Shown here: positions 25,550 to 37,144 of the stretch, piece after piece
Layout of the letters: the number at the start of each line of letters is the position of its first letter
How positions within the stretch are numbered: the stretch's first letter is position 1
Source: Acanthosepion esculentum
Lineage: Eukaryota; Mollusca; Cephalopoda; Sepiida; Sepiidae
DNA: 64,000 bases
Direction of reading: 5' to 3'
Assembly: GCA_964036315.1 (NCBI GenBank)
Contig: OZ038478.1
Span: 146,112,565-146,176,564 of the forward strand
The notes under the pieces: generated by a model
Seen by the model: the letters and a program-made list of their open reading frames with translations, nothing else
The model's database searches: none
What the model was told of the DNA's origin: nothing
Position numbers and translations under genes: made by a program

Positions 25550-28500
25550 GCATTGATAGCCATCTTTGTTGCATTAAGAAAGGGACAAAACTAAGAGAAA
25601 AAAATCAAGAGCCCAACGCATGAGTCTTTCCATTTTGTTTACCGCTCTTATTGCTTTCATTCTTATTATTATAGAGTTCACTTTGCTATTGGCTACTCCC
25701 TTAGACTGCATTGATAACCATATTTGTTGCACAAAGAAAGGGACAAAAGTAAGAGAAAAAAATTAAGAGCCCAACACATGAGTCTTTCAATTTTGTTTAC
25801 CGCTCTTATTGCTTTTATTCTTATTATTATAGAGTTCACTTGGCTATTGGCTATTCCCTTAGACTGCATTGATAGCCATCTTTGTTGCATTAAGAAAGGG
25901 ACAAAACTAAGAGAAAAAAATTAAGAGCCCAACGCATGAGTCTTTCCATTTTGTTTACCGCTCTTATTGCTTTCATTCTTATTATTATAGAGTTCACTTG
26001 GCTATTGGCTACTCCCTTAGACTGCATTGATAACCATCTTTGTTGAACTAAGAAAGGGACAAAACTAAGAGAAAAAAATTAAGAGCCCAACACATGAGTC
26101 TTTCCATTTTATTTACCGCTCTTATTGATTTTATTCTTATTATTATAGAGTTCACTTGGCTATTGGCTACTCCCTTAGACTGCATTGATAACCATCTTTG
26201 TTGCATTAAGAAAGGGACTAAACTAAGAGAAAAAAATCAAGAGCCCAACACATGAGTCTTTCCATTTTGTTTACCGCTCTTATTGATCTTATTCTTATTA
26301 TTATACAGTTCACTTGGCTATTGGCTACTCCCTTAGACTGCATTGATAACCATCTTTGTTGCACTAAGAAAGGGACAAAACTAAGAGAAAAAAATTAAGA
26401 GCCCAACACATGAGTCTTTCAATTTTGTTTACCGCTCTTATTGCTTTTATTCTTATTATTATAGAGTTCACTTGGCTATTGGCTACTCCCTTAGACTGCA
26501 TTGATAACCATCTTTGTTGCATTAAGAAAGGGACAAAACTAAGAGAAAAATATTAAGAGCCCAACACATGAGTCTTTCCATTTTGTTTACCGCTCTTATT
26601 GCTTTTATTCTTATTATTATAGAGTTCACTTGGCTATTGGCTACTCCCTTAGACTGCATTGATAGCCATCTTTGTTGCATTAAGAAAGGGACAAAACTAA
26701 GAGAAAAAAATTAAGAGCCCAACGCATGAGTCTTTCCATTTTGTTTACCGCTCTTATTGCTTTCATTCTTATTATTATAGAGTTCACTTGGCTATTGGCT
26801 ACTCCCTTAGACTGCATTGATCACCATATTTGTTGCACAAAGAAAGGGACAAAAGTAAGAGAAAAAAATTAAGAGCCCAACACATGAGTCTTTCAATTTT
26901 GTTTACCGCTCTTATTGCTTTTATTCTTATTATTATAGAGTTCACTTGGCTATTGGCTATTCCCTTAGACTGCATTGATAGCCATCTTTGTTGCATTAAG
27001 AAAGGGACAAAACTAAGAGAAAAAAATTAAGAGCCCAACGCATGAGTCTTTCCATTTTGTTTACCGCTCTTATTGCTTTTATTCTTATTATTATAGAGTT
27101 CACTTGGCTATTGGCTATTCCCTTAGACTGCATTGATAGCCATCTTTGTTGCATTAAGAAAGGGACAAAACTAAGAGAAAAAAATTAAGAGCCCAACGCA
27201 TGAGTCTTTCCATTTTGTTTACCGCTCTTATTGCTTTCATTCTTATTATTATAGAGTTCACTTGGCTATTGGCTACTCCCTTAGACTGCATTGATAACCA
27301 TCTTTGTTGAACTAAGAAAGGGACAAAACTAAGAGAAAAAAATTAAGAGCCCAACACATGAGTCTTTCCATTTTATTTACCGCTCTTATTGATTTTATTC
27401 TTATTATTATAGAGTTCACTTGGCTATTGGCTACTCCCTTAGACTGCATTGATAACCATCTTTGTTGCATTAAGAAAGGGACTAAACTAAGAGAAAAAAA
27501 TCAAGAGCCCAACACATGAGTCTTTCCATTTTGTTTACCGCTTTTATTGATCTTATTCTTATTATTATACAGTTCACTTGGCTATTGGCTACTCCCTTAG
27601 ACTGCATTGATAACCATCTTTGTTGCACTAAGAAAGGGACAAAACTAAGAGAAAAAAATTAAGAGCCCAACACATGAGTCTTTCAATTTTGTTTACCGCT
27701 CTTATTGCTTTTATTCTTATTATTATAGAGTTCACTTGGCTATTGGCTACTCCCTTAGACTGCATTGATAACCATCTTTGTTGCATTAAGAAAGGGACAA
27801 AACTAAGAGAAAAATATTAAGAGCCCAACACATGAGTCTTTCCATTGTGTTTACCGCTCTTATTGCTTTTATTCTTATTATTATAGAGTTCACTTGGCTA
27901 TTGGCTACTCCCTTAGACTGCATTGATAGCCATCTTTGTTGCATTAAGAAAGGGACAAAACTAAGAGAAAAAAATTAAGAGCCCAACGCATGAGTCTTTC
28001 CATTTTGTTTACCGCTCTTATTGCTTTCATTCTTATTATTATAGAGTTCACTTGGCTATTGGCTACTCCCTTAGACTGCATTGATCACCATATTTGTTGC
28101 ACAAAGAAAGGGACAAAAGTAAGAGAAAAAAATTAAGAGCCCAACACATGAGTCTTTCAATTTTGTTTACCGCTCTTATTGCTTTTATTCTTATTATTAT
28201 AGAGTTCACTTGGCTATTGGCTATTCCCTTAGACTGCATTGATAGCCATCTTTGTTGCATTAAGAAAGGGACAAAACTAAGAGAAAAAAATTAAGAGCCC
28301 AACGCATGAGTCTTTCCATTTTGTTTACCGCTCTTATTGCTTTTATTCTTATTATTATAGAGTTCACTTGGCTATTGGCTATTCCCTTAGACTGCATTGA
28401 TAGCCATCTTTGTTGCATTAAGAAAGGGACAAAACTAAGAGAAAAAAATTAAGAGCCCAACGCATGAGTCTTTCCATTTTGTTTACCGCTCTTATTGCTT

Positions 28501-29640
28501 TCATTCTTATTATTATAGAGTTCATTGGCTATTGGCTACTCCCTTAGACTGCATTGATAACCATATTTGTTGAACTAAGAAAGGGACAAAACTAAGAGAA
28601 AAAAATTAAGAGCCCAACACATGAGTCTTTCCATTTTATTTACCGCTCTTATTGATTTTATTCTTATTATTATAGAGTTCACTTGGCTATTGGCTACTCC
28701 CTTAGACTGCATTGATAACCATCTTTGTTGCATTAAGAAAGGGACTAAACTAAGAGAAAAAAATCAAGAGCCCAACACATGAGTCTTTCCATTTTGTTTA
28801 CCGCTTTTATTGATCTTATTCTTATTATTATACAGTTCACTTGGCTATTGGCTACTCCCTTAGACTGCATTGATAACCATCTTTGTTGCACTAAGAAAGG
28901 GACAAAACTAAGAGAAAAAAATTAAGAGCCCAACACATGAGTCTTTCAATTTTGTTTACCGCTCTTATTGCTTTTATTCTTATTATTATAGAGTTCACTT
29001 GGCTATTGGCTACTCCCTTAGACTGCATTGATAACCATCTTTGTTGCATTAAGAAAGGGACAAAACTAAGAGAAAAATATTAAGAGCCCAACACATGAGT
29101 CTTTCCATTTTGTTTACCGCTCTTATTGCTTTTATTCTTATTATTATAGAGTTCACTTGGTTATTGGCTACTCCCTTAGACTGCATTGATAGCCATCTTT
29201 GTTGCATTAAGAAAGGGACAAAACTAAGAGAAAAAAATTAAGAGCCCAACGCATGAGTCTTTCCATTTTGTTTACCGCTCTTATTGCTTTCATTCTTATT
29301 ATTATAGAGTTCACTTGGCTATTGGCTACTCCCTTAGACTGCATTGATAACCATATTTGTTGCACAAAGAAAGGGACAAAAGTAAGAGAAAAAAATTAAG
29401 AGCCCAACACATGAGTCTTTCAATTTTGTTTACCGCTCTTATTGCTTTTATTCTTATTATTATAGAGTTCACTTGGCTATTGGCTATTCCCTTAGACTGC
29501 ATTGATAGCCATCTTTGTTGCATTAAGAAAGGGACAAAACTAAGAGAAAAAAATTAAGAGCCCAACGCATGAGTCTTTCCATTTTGTTTACCGCTCTTAT
29601 TGCTTTCATTCTTATTATTATAGAGTTCACTTGGCTATTG
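25550..29640 (+). repeat. satellite 7-8 monomer HOR, four copies
   Basis: A monomer with the same antisense peptide occurs at 25693, 26799, 28063 and 29326, so the spacings are 1106, 1264 and 1263 bp (7, 8 and 8 monomers). The second and third copies share GATCACCATATTTG, while the first and fourth have GATAACCATATTTG. Confidence 0.88.
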
Positions 29641-32600
29641 GCTACTCCCTTAGACTGCATTGATAACCATCTTTGTTGAACTAAGAAAGGGACAAAACTA
29701 AGAGAAAAAAATTAAGAGCCCAACACATGAGTCTTTCCATTTTATTTACCGCTCTTATTGATTTTATTCTTATTATTATAGAGTTCACTTGGCTATTGGC
29801 TACTCCCTTAGACTGCATTGATAACCATCTTTGTTGCATTAAGAAAGGGACTAAACTAAGAGAAAAAAATCAAGAGCCCAACACATGAGTCTTTCCATTT
29901 TGTTTACCGCTCTTATTGATCTTATTCTTATTATTATACAGTTCACTTGGCAATTGGCTACTCCCTTAGACTGCATTGATAACCATCTTTGTTGCCCTAA
30001 GAAAGGGACAAAACTAAGAGAAAAAAATTAAGAGCCCAACACATGAGTCTTTCAATTTTGTTTACCGCTCTTATTGCTTTTATTCTTATTATTATAGAGT
30101 TCACTTGTCTATTGGCTACTCCCTTAGACTGCATTGATAACCATCTTTGTTGCACTAAGAAAGGGACAAAACTAAGAGAAAAATTTGAGAGCCCAACACA
30201 TGAGTCTTTCTATTTTGTTCACCGCTCTTATTGCTTTTATTCTTATCATTATAGAGTTCACGTGGCTATTGGCTACTCCCTTAGACTGCATTGATAGCCA
30301 TCTTTGTTGCATTAAGTAAGGGACAAAACTAAGAGAAAAAAATTAAGAGCCCAACACCTGAGTCTTTCCATTTTGTTTACCGCTCTTATTGCTTTTATTC
30401 TTATTATTATAGAGATCACGTGTCTATTGGCTACTCCCTTAGACTGCATTGATAACCATCTTTGTTGCATTAAGAAAGAGACAAAACTAAGAGAAAAAAA
30501 TTAAGAGCCCAACACATGAGTCTTTCCATTTTGTTTACCGCTCTTATTGCTTTTATTCTTATTATTATAGAGTTCACTTGGCTATTGGCTACTCCCTTAG
30601 ACTGCATTGATAACCATCTTTGTTGCATTAAGAAAGGGACAAAACTAAGAGAAAAAAATTAAGAGCCCAACACATGAGTCTTTCCATTTTGTTTACCGCT
30701 CTTATTGCTTTTATTCTTATTATTATAGAGTTCACGTGGCTATTGGCTACTCCCTTAGACTGCATTGATAACCATCTTTGTTGCATTAAGAAAGGGACAA
30801 AACTAAGAGAAAAAATTAACAGCCCAACACATGAGTCTTTCTATTTTGTTTATCGCTCTTATTGCTTTCATTCTTATTATTTTAGAGTTCACTTGGCTAT
30901 TGGCTACTCCCTTAGACTGCATTGATAACCATCTTTGTTGCATTAAGAAAGGGACAAAACTAAGAGAAAAAAATTAAGAGCCCAACACATGAGTCTTTCC
31001 ATTTTGTTTACCGCTCTTATTGCTTTTATTCTTATTATTATAGAGTTCACTTGGCTATTGGCTACTACCTTAGACTGCATTGATAACCATCTTTGTTGCA
31101 TTAAGAAAGGGACAAAAGTAAGAGAAAAATTCAAGAGCCCAACACATGAGTCTTTCCATTTTGTTTACCGCTCTTATTGCTTTTATTCTTATTATTATAG
31201 AGTTCACTTGGCTATTGGCTACTCCCTTAGACTGCATTGATAACCATCTTTGTTGCACTAAGAAAGGGACAAAACTAAGAGAAAAAAATTAAGAGCCCAA
31301 CACATGAGTCTTTCCATTTTGTTTACCGCTCTTATTGCTTTTATTCTTATTATTATAGAGTTCACGTGGCTATTGGCTACTCCCTTAGACTGCATTGATA
31401 ACCATCTTTGTTGCATTAAGAAAGGGACAAAACTAAGAGAAAAAATTTAAGAGCCCAACAGATGAGTCTTTCCATCTTGTTTACCGCTCTTCTTGCTTTT
31501 ATTCTTATTATTATAGAGTTCACTTGGCTATTGGCTACTCCCTTAGACTGCATTGATAACCATCTTTGTTGCATTAAGAAAGGGATAAAACTAAGAGAAA
31601 AAAATTAAGAGCCCAACACATGAGTCTTTCCATTTTGTTTACCGTTCTTATTGCTTTTATTCTTATTATTATAGAGTTCACTTGGCTATTGGCTACTCCC
31701 TTAGACTGCATTGATAACCATCTTTGTTGCATTAAGAAAGGGACAAAACTAAGAGAAAAAAATTAAGAGCCCAACACATGAGTCTTTCAATTTTGTTTAC
31801 CGCTCTTATTGCTTTTATTCTTATTATTATAGAGTTCACTTGGCTATTGGCTACTCCCTTAGACTGCATTGATAACCATCTTTGTTGCATTAAGAAAGGG
31901 ACAAAACTAAGAGAAAAAAATTGAGAGCCCAACACATGAGTCTTTCCATTTTGTTTACCGCTCTTATTGCTTTTATTCTTATCATTATAGAGTTCACGTG
32001 GCTATTGGCTACTCCCTTAGACTGCATTGATAACCATCTTTGTTGCATTAAGAAAGGGACAAAACTAAGAGAAAAAAATTAAGAGCCCAACACATGAGTC
32101 TTTCCATTTTGTTTACCGCTCTTATTGCTTTTATTCTTATTATTATAGAGTTCACTTGGCTATTGGCTACTCCCTTAGACTGCATTGATAAACATCTTTG
32201 TTGCACTAAGAAAGGGACAAAACTAAGAGAAAAAAATTAAGAGCCCAACACATGAGTCTTTCCATTTTGTTTACCGCTCTTATTGCTTTTATTCTTATTA
32301 TTATAGAGTTCACGTGGCTATTGGCTACTCCCTTAGACTGCATTGATAACCATCTTTGTTGCATTAAGAAAGGGACAAAACGAAGAGAAAATATTTAAGA
32401 GCCCAACACATGAGTCTTTCCATCTTGTTTACCGCTCTTATTGCTTTTATTCTTATTATTATAGAGTTCACTTGGCTATTGGCTACTCCCTTAGACTGCA
32501 TTGATAACCATCTTTGTTGCATTAAGAAAGGGTCAAAACTAAGAGAAAAAAATTAAGAGCCCAACACATGAGTCTTTCCATTTTGTTTACCGTTCTTATT

Positions 32601-33000
32601 GCTTTTATTCTTATTATCATAGAGTTCACTTGGCTATTGGCTACTCCCTTAGACTGCATTGATAACCATCTTTGTTGCATTAAGAAAGGGACAAAACTAA
32701 GAGAAAAAAATTAAGAGCCCAACACATGAGTCTTTCCATCTTGTTTACCGCTCTTATTGCTTTTATTCTTATTATTATAGAGTTCACTTGGCTATTGGCT
32801 ACTCCCTTAGACTGCATTGATAACCATCTTTGTTGCATTAAGAAAGGGACAAAATTAAGAGAAAAAAATTAAGAGCCCAACACATGAGTCTTTCCATTTT
32901 GTTTACCGCTCTTATTGCTTTTATTCTTATTATTATAGAGTTCACTTGGCTATTGGCTTCTCCCTTAGACTGCATTGATAACCATCTTTGTTGCATTAAG
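29326..33000 (+). repeat. satellite super-block, copy 2
   Basis: This is the downstream partner of the 19.7-23 kb block. It differs from the upstream copy by point changes and by two extra monomers around 30989-31260, one of which has a shortened A-run (GAGAAAAATTCAAGAG) also seen near 33177. Confidence 0.75.
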
Positions 33001-34112
33001 AAAGGGACAAAACTAAGAGAAAATAATTAAGAGCCCAACACATCAGTCTTTCCATTTTGTTTACCGCTCTTATTGCTTTTATTCTTATTATTATAGAGTT
33101 CACTCTGCTATTGGCTACTCCCTTAGACTGCATTGATAACCATCTTTGTTGCATTAAGAAAGGGACAAAACTAAGAGAAAAATTCAAGAGCCCAACACAT
33201 GAGTCTTTCCATTTTTTTTACCACTCTTATTGCTTTTATTCTTATTATTATAGAGTTCATTTGGCTATTGGCTACTCCCTTAGACTGCATTGATAACCAT
33301 CTTTGTTGCATTAAGAAAGGGACAAAACTAAGAGAAAAAAATTAAGAGCCCAACACATGAGTCTTTCCATTTTGTTTACCGCTCATATTGCTTTTATTCT
33401 TATTATTATAGAGTTCACTTGGCTATTGGCTACTCCCTCAGACTGCATTGATAACCATCTTTGTTGCATTAAGAAAGGGACAAAACTAAGAGAAAAAAAT
33501 CAAGAGCCCAACACATGAGTCTTTCCATTTTGTTTACCACTCTTATTGCTTTTATTCTTATTATTATAGAGTTCACTTGGCTATTGGCTACTCCCTTAGA
33601 CTGCATTGATAACCATCTTTGTTGCACTAAGAAAGGGACAAAACTAAGAGAAAAAAATTAAGAGCCCAACACATGAGTCTTTCCATTTTGTTTACCGCTC
33701 TTATTGCTTTTATTCTTATTATTATAGAGTTCACTTGGCTATTGGCTACTCCCTTAGACTGCATTGATAACCATCTTTGTTGCATTAAGAAAGGGACAAA
33801 ACTAAGAGAAAAAAATTAAGAGCCCAACCCATGAGTCTTTCCATTTTGTTTACCGCTCTTATTGCTTTCATTCTTATTATTATAGAGTTCACTTGGCTAT
33901 TGGCTACTCCCTTAGACTGCATTGATAACTATCTTTGTTGCATTAAGAAAGGGACAAAACTAAGAGAAAAAAATTAAGAGCCCAACACATGAGTCTTTCC
34001 ATTTTGTTTACCGCTCTTATTGCTTTTATTCTTATTATTATAGAGTTCACTTGGCTATTGGCTACTCCCTTAGACTGCATTGATAACCACCTTTGTTGCA
34101 TTAAGAAAGGGA

Positions 34113-34200
34113 TACAATATTCATTGCAAAGGATTATAATACATGATTAGGAGAAAAATGAATAGCCCAATTTATGACACTTTCCACTTTGTCGTGCCTT
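34113..34200 (+). repeat. diverged edge monomer of the satellite
   Basis: The last good monomer stops inside GAAAGGGA at 34112. After about 35 bp of unrelated AT-rich sequence, a recognisable but decayed monomer follows at about 34146-34198: TTAGGAGAAAAATGAATAGCCCAAT corresponds to CTAAGAGAAAAAAATTAAGAGCCCAAC, and GACACTTTCCACTTTGT to GAGTCTTTCCATTTTGT. High divergence in the terminal unit fits array edges that escape homogenisation. Confidence 0.7.
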
Positions 34201-35478
34201 GCACCAATTCATCCAGGGGTAGAGATGAATACATGTTTCCATTATGAAACAGCATATCTTTAGGGAACCTGGATGGGCTGCCGATGAAGAGGCACCACTC
34301 TCTGGTGTTACAGGCAATTCAAATTGCCTAAAACAGACCAGAAGCAAAGGTATCTTGATGGGTGAAAAAGCTTGAAAATTCCAAAAGGTATATATACCTG
34401 TATTTTGTTGATACTTTTAGTGTTGTACATTCATAGACATACCCCATTCCAACGGAGATATGTCCCTCTATTTTATTTCTTTGGAAGTCTTAATAGTTGT
34501 TTGATTTCCTGTTTTCATCTTTGTTCTACTTTTGATAACACTGCAATATATGTGTAAAATAAGCTGGCATGTCTATGTTCACACAGCGCTTCTTTTTAAG
34601 GAATGATTTCTGTTCCCTAGCATTTTCTGTGCTCACATAGTGGCCTAGTCCCAAGGGTACTGTTTTATTGAGTTCATACTCAATTTATGATCACAAGCTT
34701 TACTGACATATTTATACATTCGAAAACTTAAATATACATAAACACCTTTTCATCTTCTGTTTACAATAGCAATAAGTTCATTCACCTGAATCTATTTATT
34801 TTAGTAGCAAATTGATGTAAATATGTTGAGAAATATATTGTGATAGAGAAAAAGAATGCAGATTGAAATAATTTGTGAAAAAAAAAATGTAGGAAAACAT
34901 AAATTTCTATCGTAACAGCAAGAAAGTTTTAGTGTCCAATTCACTTTTGGGAGGAGAAAAATGTTTGTGCTTATTAAGTATTTTATTATTAAACATAATT
35001 ATGTGAAAAAGTCTCTGGGCTTCTAAGCTTTAATGGACACGTGAGAACCGGATATCCTTGGTCTGACCTTTTTTTAATAAAATCTTTCTGTTAGAAACAA
35101 GCTTCCTAACTTTCATTTTTTTAAGTTTTACATTTTGCCGCAAGCAAGAGAAAAAAGCCACTAAGATGCAAGGGGTTACTAAGTGTGAGAGAATATAAAG
35201 AAACAAAAGCGCAAGATTTAAAGACACAGAAGATAACGAATGAGTTTGCATTTAATATTTTGAAGATCAAAAATGACTGGAAAGGAAGAAGCTAGATAAG
35301 AGTTCCATAGATGTGTAACAGAGGTTGACGAACATACCAACATCAATGCACACACGCAAACATAACGTTTATTGATTGAAAATAGAAAACACGATCTCCT
35401 GTGAAGTTACAAACTGTGTCAGCGCTATTAATAGGAAAGAATCTAGAACAATGATATATGAAACCTAATACGGCTGAT
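34200..35478. other. AT-rich flank of the satellite, no gene recognised
   Basis: There is no convincing coding region. The only structure seen is a pair of short perfect hairpins: CACCA/TGGTG at 34293-34307 and GGCAATT/AATTGCC at 34313-34328. The surrounding 34.19-34.38 kb is less AT-rich and may be an unidentified transposon remnant. Confidence 0.6.
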
Positions 35479-35559
35479 GGATAAAGAGTGAATTTCAAAT
35501 CGGGTTGGCGAAGACTTGTTTATAAACAAATGCAAAGGGCAGGAGGCGATGTTTAATAT
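35479..35559 (+). repeat. about 80-bp direct repeat, upstream copy
   Basis: This stretch, including TTTCAAATCGGGTTGGCG, matches 38829-38906 with only a few differences. It lies about 250 bp upstream of the candidate 5' LTR and its partner lies just after the env remnant, so the pair brackets the decayed LTR element at a distance of about 3350 bp. It does not look like a normal LTR copy or a target-site duplication. Confidence 0.85.
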
Positions 35560-35813
35560 GGGTCATTAAAAACAAAAATAGACGAAAATAATATTTTTGA
35601 TAAAACATATTGAAGTAAATTGGACCGGGTAGGTAAGATCAGTGTATGTTTACCGCTAGCGAAATCTAATCTAAACATAAGTTGTATCCGCTGAATTTGG
35701 TCAACGAAAAGACAATTGGAATGAACGAATTAATTTTATCCACTAAGAGATTAGAAATAGATCTGGGTAAGCAACAGAAACTTTGCAAATACACGTGATT
35801 ATGGCGACACTCG
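35560..35813. other. AT-rich spacer before the LTR
   Basis: Between the direct repeat and the candidate LTR start I see AT-rich sequence without coding signals. Confidence 0.5.
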
Positions 35814-36428
35814 TGTTAAGCGCGTTAACAACCTGGTTTATAACCTTCGGTTGCTATACTAACTCGAAATTTTGCTAATAAGGCAGTCGGGAGAGAATTC
35901 TCGAAGAGACGAAAGAGACTGTCGTCGAGAGAGTAGAGAGACTGTCGTTGCAGTGAGTCGGTCCAGTGACGAGTCCGAGATAAGGACTTCAAGAAATATC
36001 ATCTTCGTTGTAGCAGTCGCATTGAAAAGCCGCTGAAACCTAACGTTTGTCATTTACGACAACAAACTGAAAAGCTACACTTCCACGTAGGGCTGGGATT
36101 ACGAGCCACACATCCTCCCAAGTCGATTTGGAACGAGTTAATCACACACACACCTCTCTCTGTTGGAAAATCGGTAGAGGAGTTAACCTCTTTTCTTATG
36201 TTAATTGCATTTCTATCCTTCTGTAATTTTTTCTACTGTTGTTGTTTCCTTATATAAAACACATCAATATCTTACCCATTGTTGTTTGGTTTCTGCAGAT
36301 ATTATTTCCTTTTTTTTCGCCACATTCTAATTTTCCTGCCTCCCACCCTCACACCCGTGCCTACATCCCCAATCGACCGTGAGCATATGGACAATACCCA
36401 CCCCGCCTACTGGATCTAACATTTAACA
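35814..36428 (+). mobile_element. candidate 5' LTR of a Gypsy-type element
   Basis: The proposed LTR begins TGTTAA (35814) and ends TTAACA (36423-36428), a perfect short inverted repeat of the kind that ends LTRs. It is followed after five bases by a TGG that starts a primer-binding-site-like segment, then by gag. It contains repetitive GAGAGA/GACTGTCGT segments at 35900-35970 and a C/T-rich right part. No matching 3' LTR is seen, so the boundaries rest on the termini and on position alone. Confidence 0.5.
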
Positions 36429-36433
36429 CAACG

Positions 36434-36451
36434 TGGCAGCAGACGATATTA
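36434..36451 (+). promoter_or_regulatory. candidate tRNA primer-binding site
   Basis: TGGCAGCAGACGATATTA begins with TGG, the complement of the tRNA CCA end. It resembles the complement of the 3' end of initiator tRNA-Met (TGG, then AGCAGA and GAT in register) with several mismatches. The assignment of the tRNA is tentative. Confidence 0.4.
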
Positions 36452-36495
36452 CTAAAAAAAAAGATAAAAAAAGAAAAACACGGAGCAGCGGACCT

Positions 36496-36504
36496 CAGGT
36501 AAGT
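36496..36504 (+). promoter_or_regulatory. splice donor upstream of gag
   Basis: CAG|GTAAGT is a perfect metazoan 5' splice site, about 60 bp after the primer-binding site and before the gag start. That is the position used by retroviruses and errantiviruses to make spliced env mRNA. Confidence 0.55.
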
Positions 36505-36657
36505 AACTTTTTGGTTTCCTCTACTCACTCATTGCACTTAGATCTGCCAGTAATATTGTTGATTTTTGTCAAACCTTGTACGCAGTTGAAGCGCACCGCC
36601 GTGTTAAGTAGTTTCCTTGTTTGTCGTTAATATCTCTTCTCGTGGGAAAGTGGTAGG

Positions 36658-37144
36658 ATGAGTGTAGCAGGGTCAGACGCCACAACCGACATTGAGGACG
36701 AGGGGGTCCCCGAAATAACGATAGGTTTCAGAAGGCTGATAGGTAGCATGAAGCTACCCACTTATAAAGGTAACGCTGCAAACTTGCATGAATGGATTCT
36801 CTCCATCCAAAAGAAGCAGGTGATTTATGGCTTATCAGATCAGGAGATGGTGCTCTTGGCTTACGACGCCGCAGCGGGGCAGGTGAATAAGTTTATAGGG
36901 ACATAGTACAAAGAAAACCCAGTCTCGACATGGACAGAGCTTAAATCCGCAAGTGAGCGTACTGCCATTGAGGCAGTCAGGAAACTATTTCGGCTGCAGC
37001 AACAAGGAGAGACAAATGAAGAATTGGGAGAAAGGATCGCAGCATTAGCCTTTCAGGTGTTGGCGACACGGAACAGTGGCCCTATTCAGCCTCGTTGGCC
37101 GATGTATATGTAGATGCACTAAGCGACAGGGACTGCGCAGGTTA
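36658..37144 (+). pseudogene. Gag capsid remnant, Gypsy-type LTR retrotransposon
   Basis: The frame opens with ATG at 36658 and encodes 82 residues to a TAG at 36904-36906. The same frame then continues for about 68 more codons (a segment with STWTELKSAS and GETNEELGERIAALAFQV) to a stop near 37114. After AFQV the meaningful frame changes by one base, where a segment with QWPYSASLADVYVDAL can be read. This pattern (LPTYKG, LHEWILSI, then TWTELK and an EELGERI helix) resembles the capsid region of Gypsy-family Gag. The gene is broken by at least one stop and one frameshift and is truncated where it meets integrase-like sequence near 37145, with no zinc knuckle seen. Family assignment is from pattern recognition; a profile search is needed. 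Confidence 0.7.

Larger units (their letters stand above)
1..34112 (+). repeat. 158-bp satellite array with higher-order repeat structure
   Basis: The stretch is a continuous head-to-tail array of a 158-bp monomer. The landmark GAGCCC recurs at 24, 182, 340 and 498 and onward with period 158, so the array holds about 216 copies. Each monomer has a purine-rich part (GGGACAAAACTAAGAG then an A-run), the landmark GAGCCCAACACATGAG, a pyrimidine/TTATT-rich part, and a mixed part with GGCTATTGGCTACTCCC. Some monomers are 1-2 bp shorter, mostly in the A-run. Diagnostic variants (TTCACGGGG versus TTCACTTGG, GTTGAACAAAG versus GTTGCATTAAG, GATAGCC versus GATAACC) cluster in blocks, which shows regional homogenisation. 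The array is cut by the left edge of the window, so its true length is unknown. No transposon or other sequence interrupts it. The length is nucleosome-like; centromeric or heterochromatic function is only an inference. Confidence 0.98.

Noticed and set aside
266..33293. Dozens of short open frames of 62-105 codons on both strands in the first 33 kb
   Set aside because: They repeat with the 158-bp monomer, occur on both strands, change frame from one monomer to the next and gain or lose starts freely. The 83-codon and 100-codon versions arise only where a monomer is shortened by a base or two.
1..34112. CRISPR array
   Set aside because: The whole unit is conserved; there are no unique spacers between short repeats, and the context is a eukaryotic genome.
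1..34112. tRNA or 5S rRNA gene tandem
   Set aside because: The monomer has GAGTTCACTTGG, only loosely like a box B, with no matching box A and no tRNA or 5S fold.
34147..36053. Short minus-strand frames at 34147-34347, 35030-35251 and 35859-36053
   Set aside because: They lie in the flank or in the candidate LTR, with no family resemblance and arbitrary starts.
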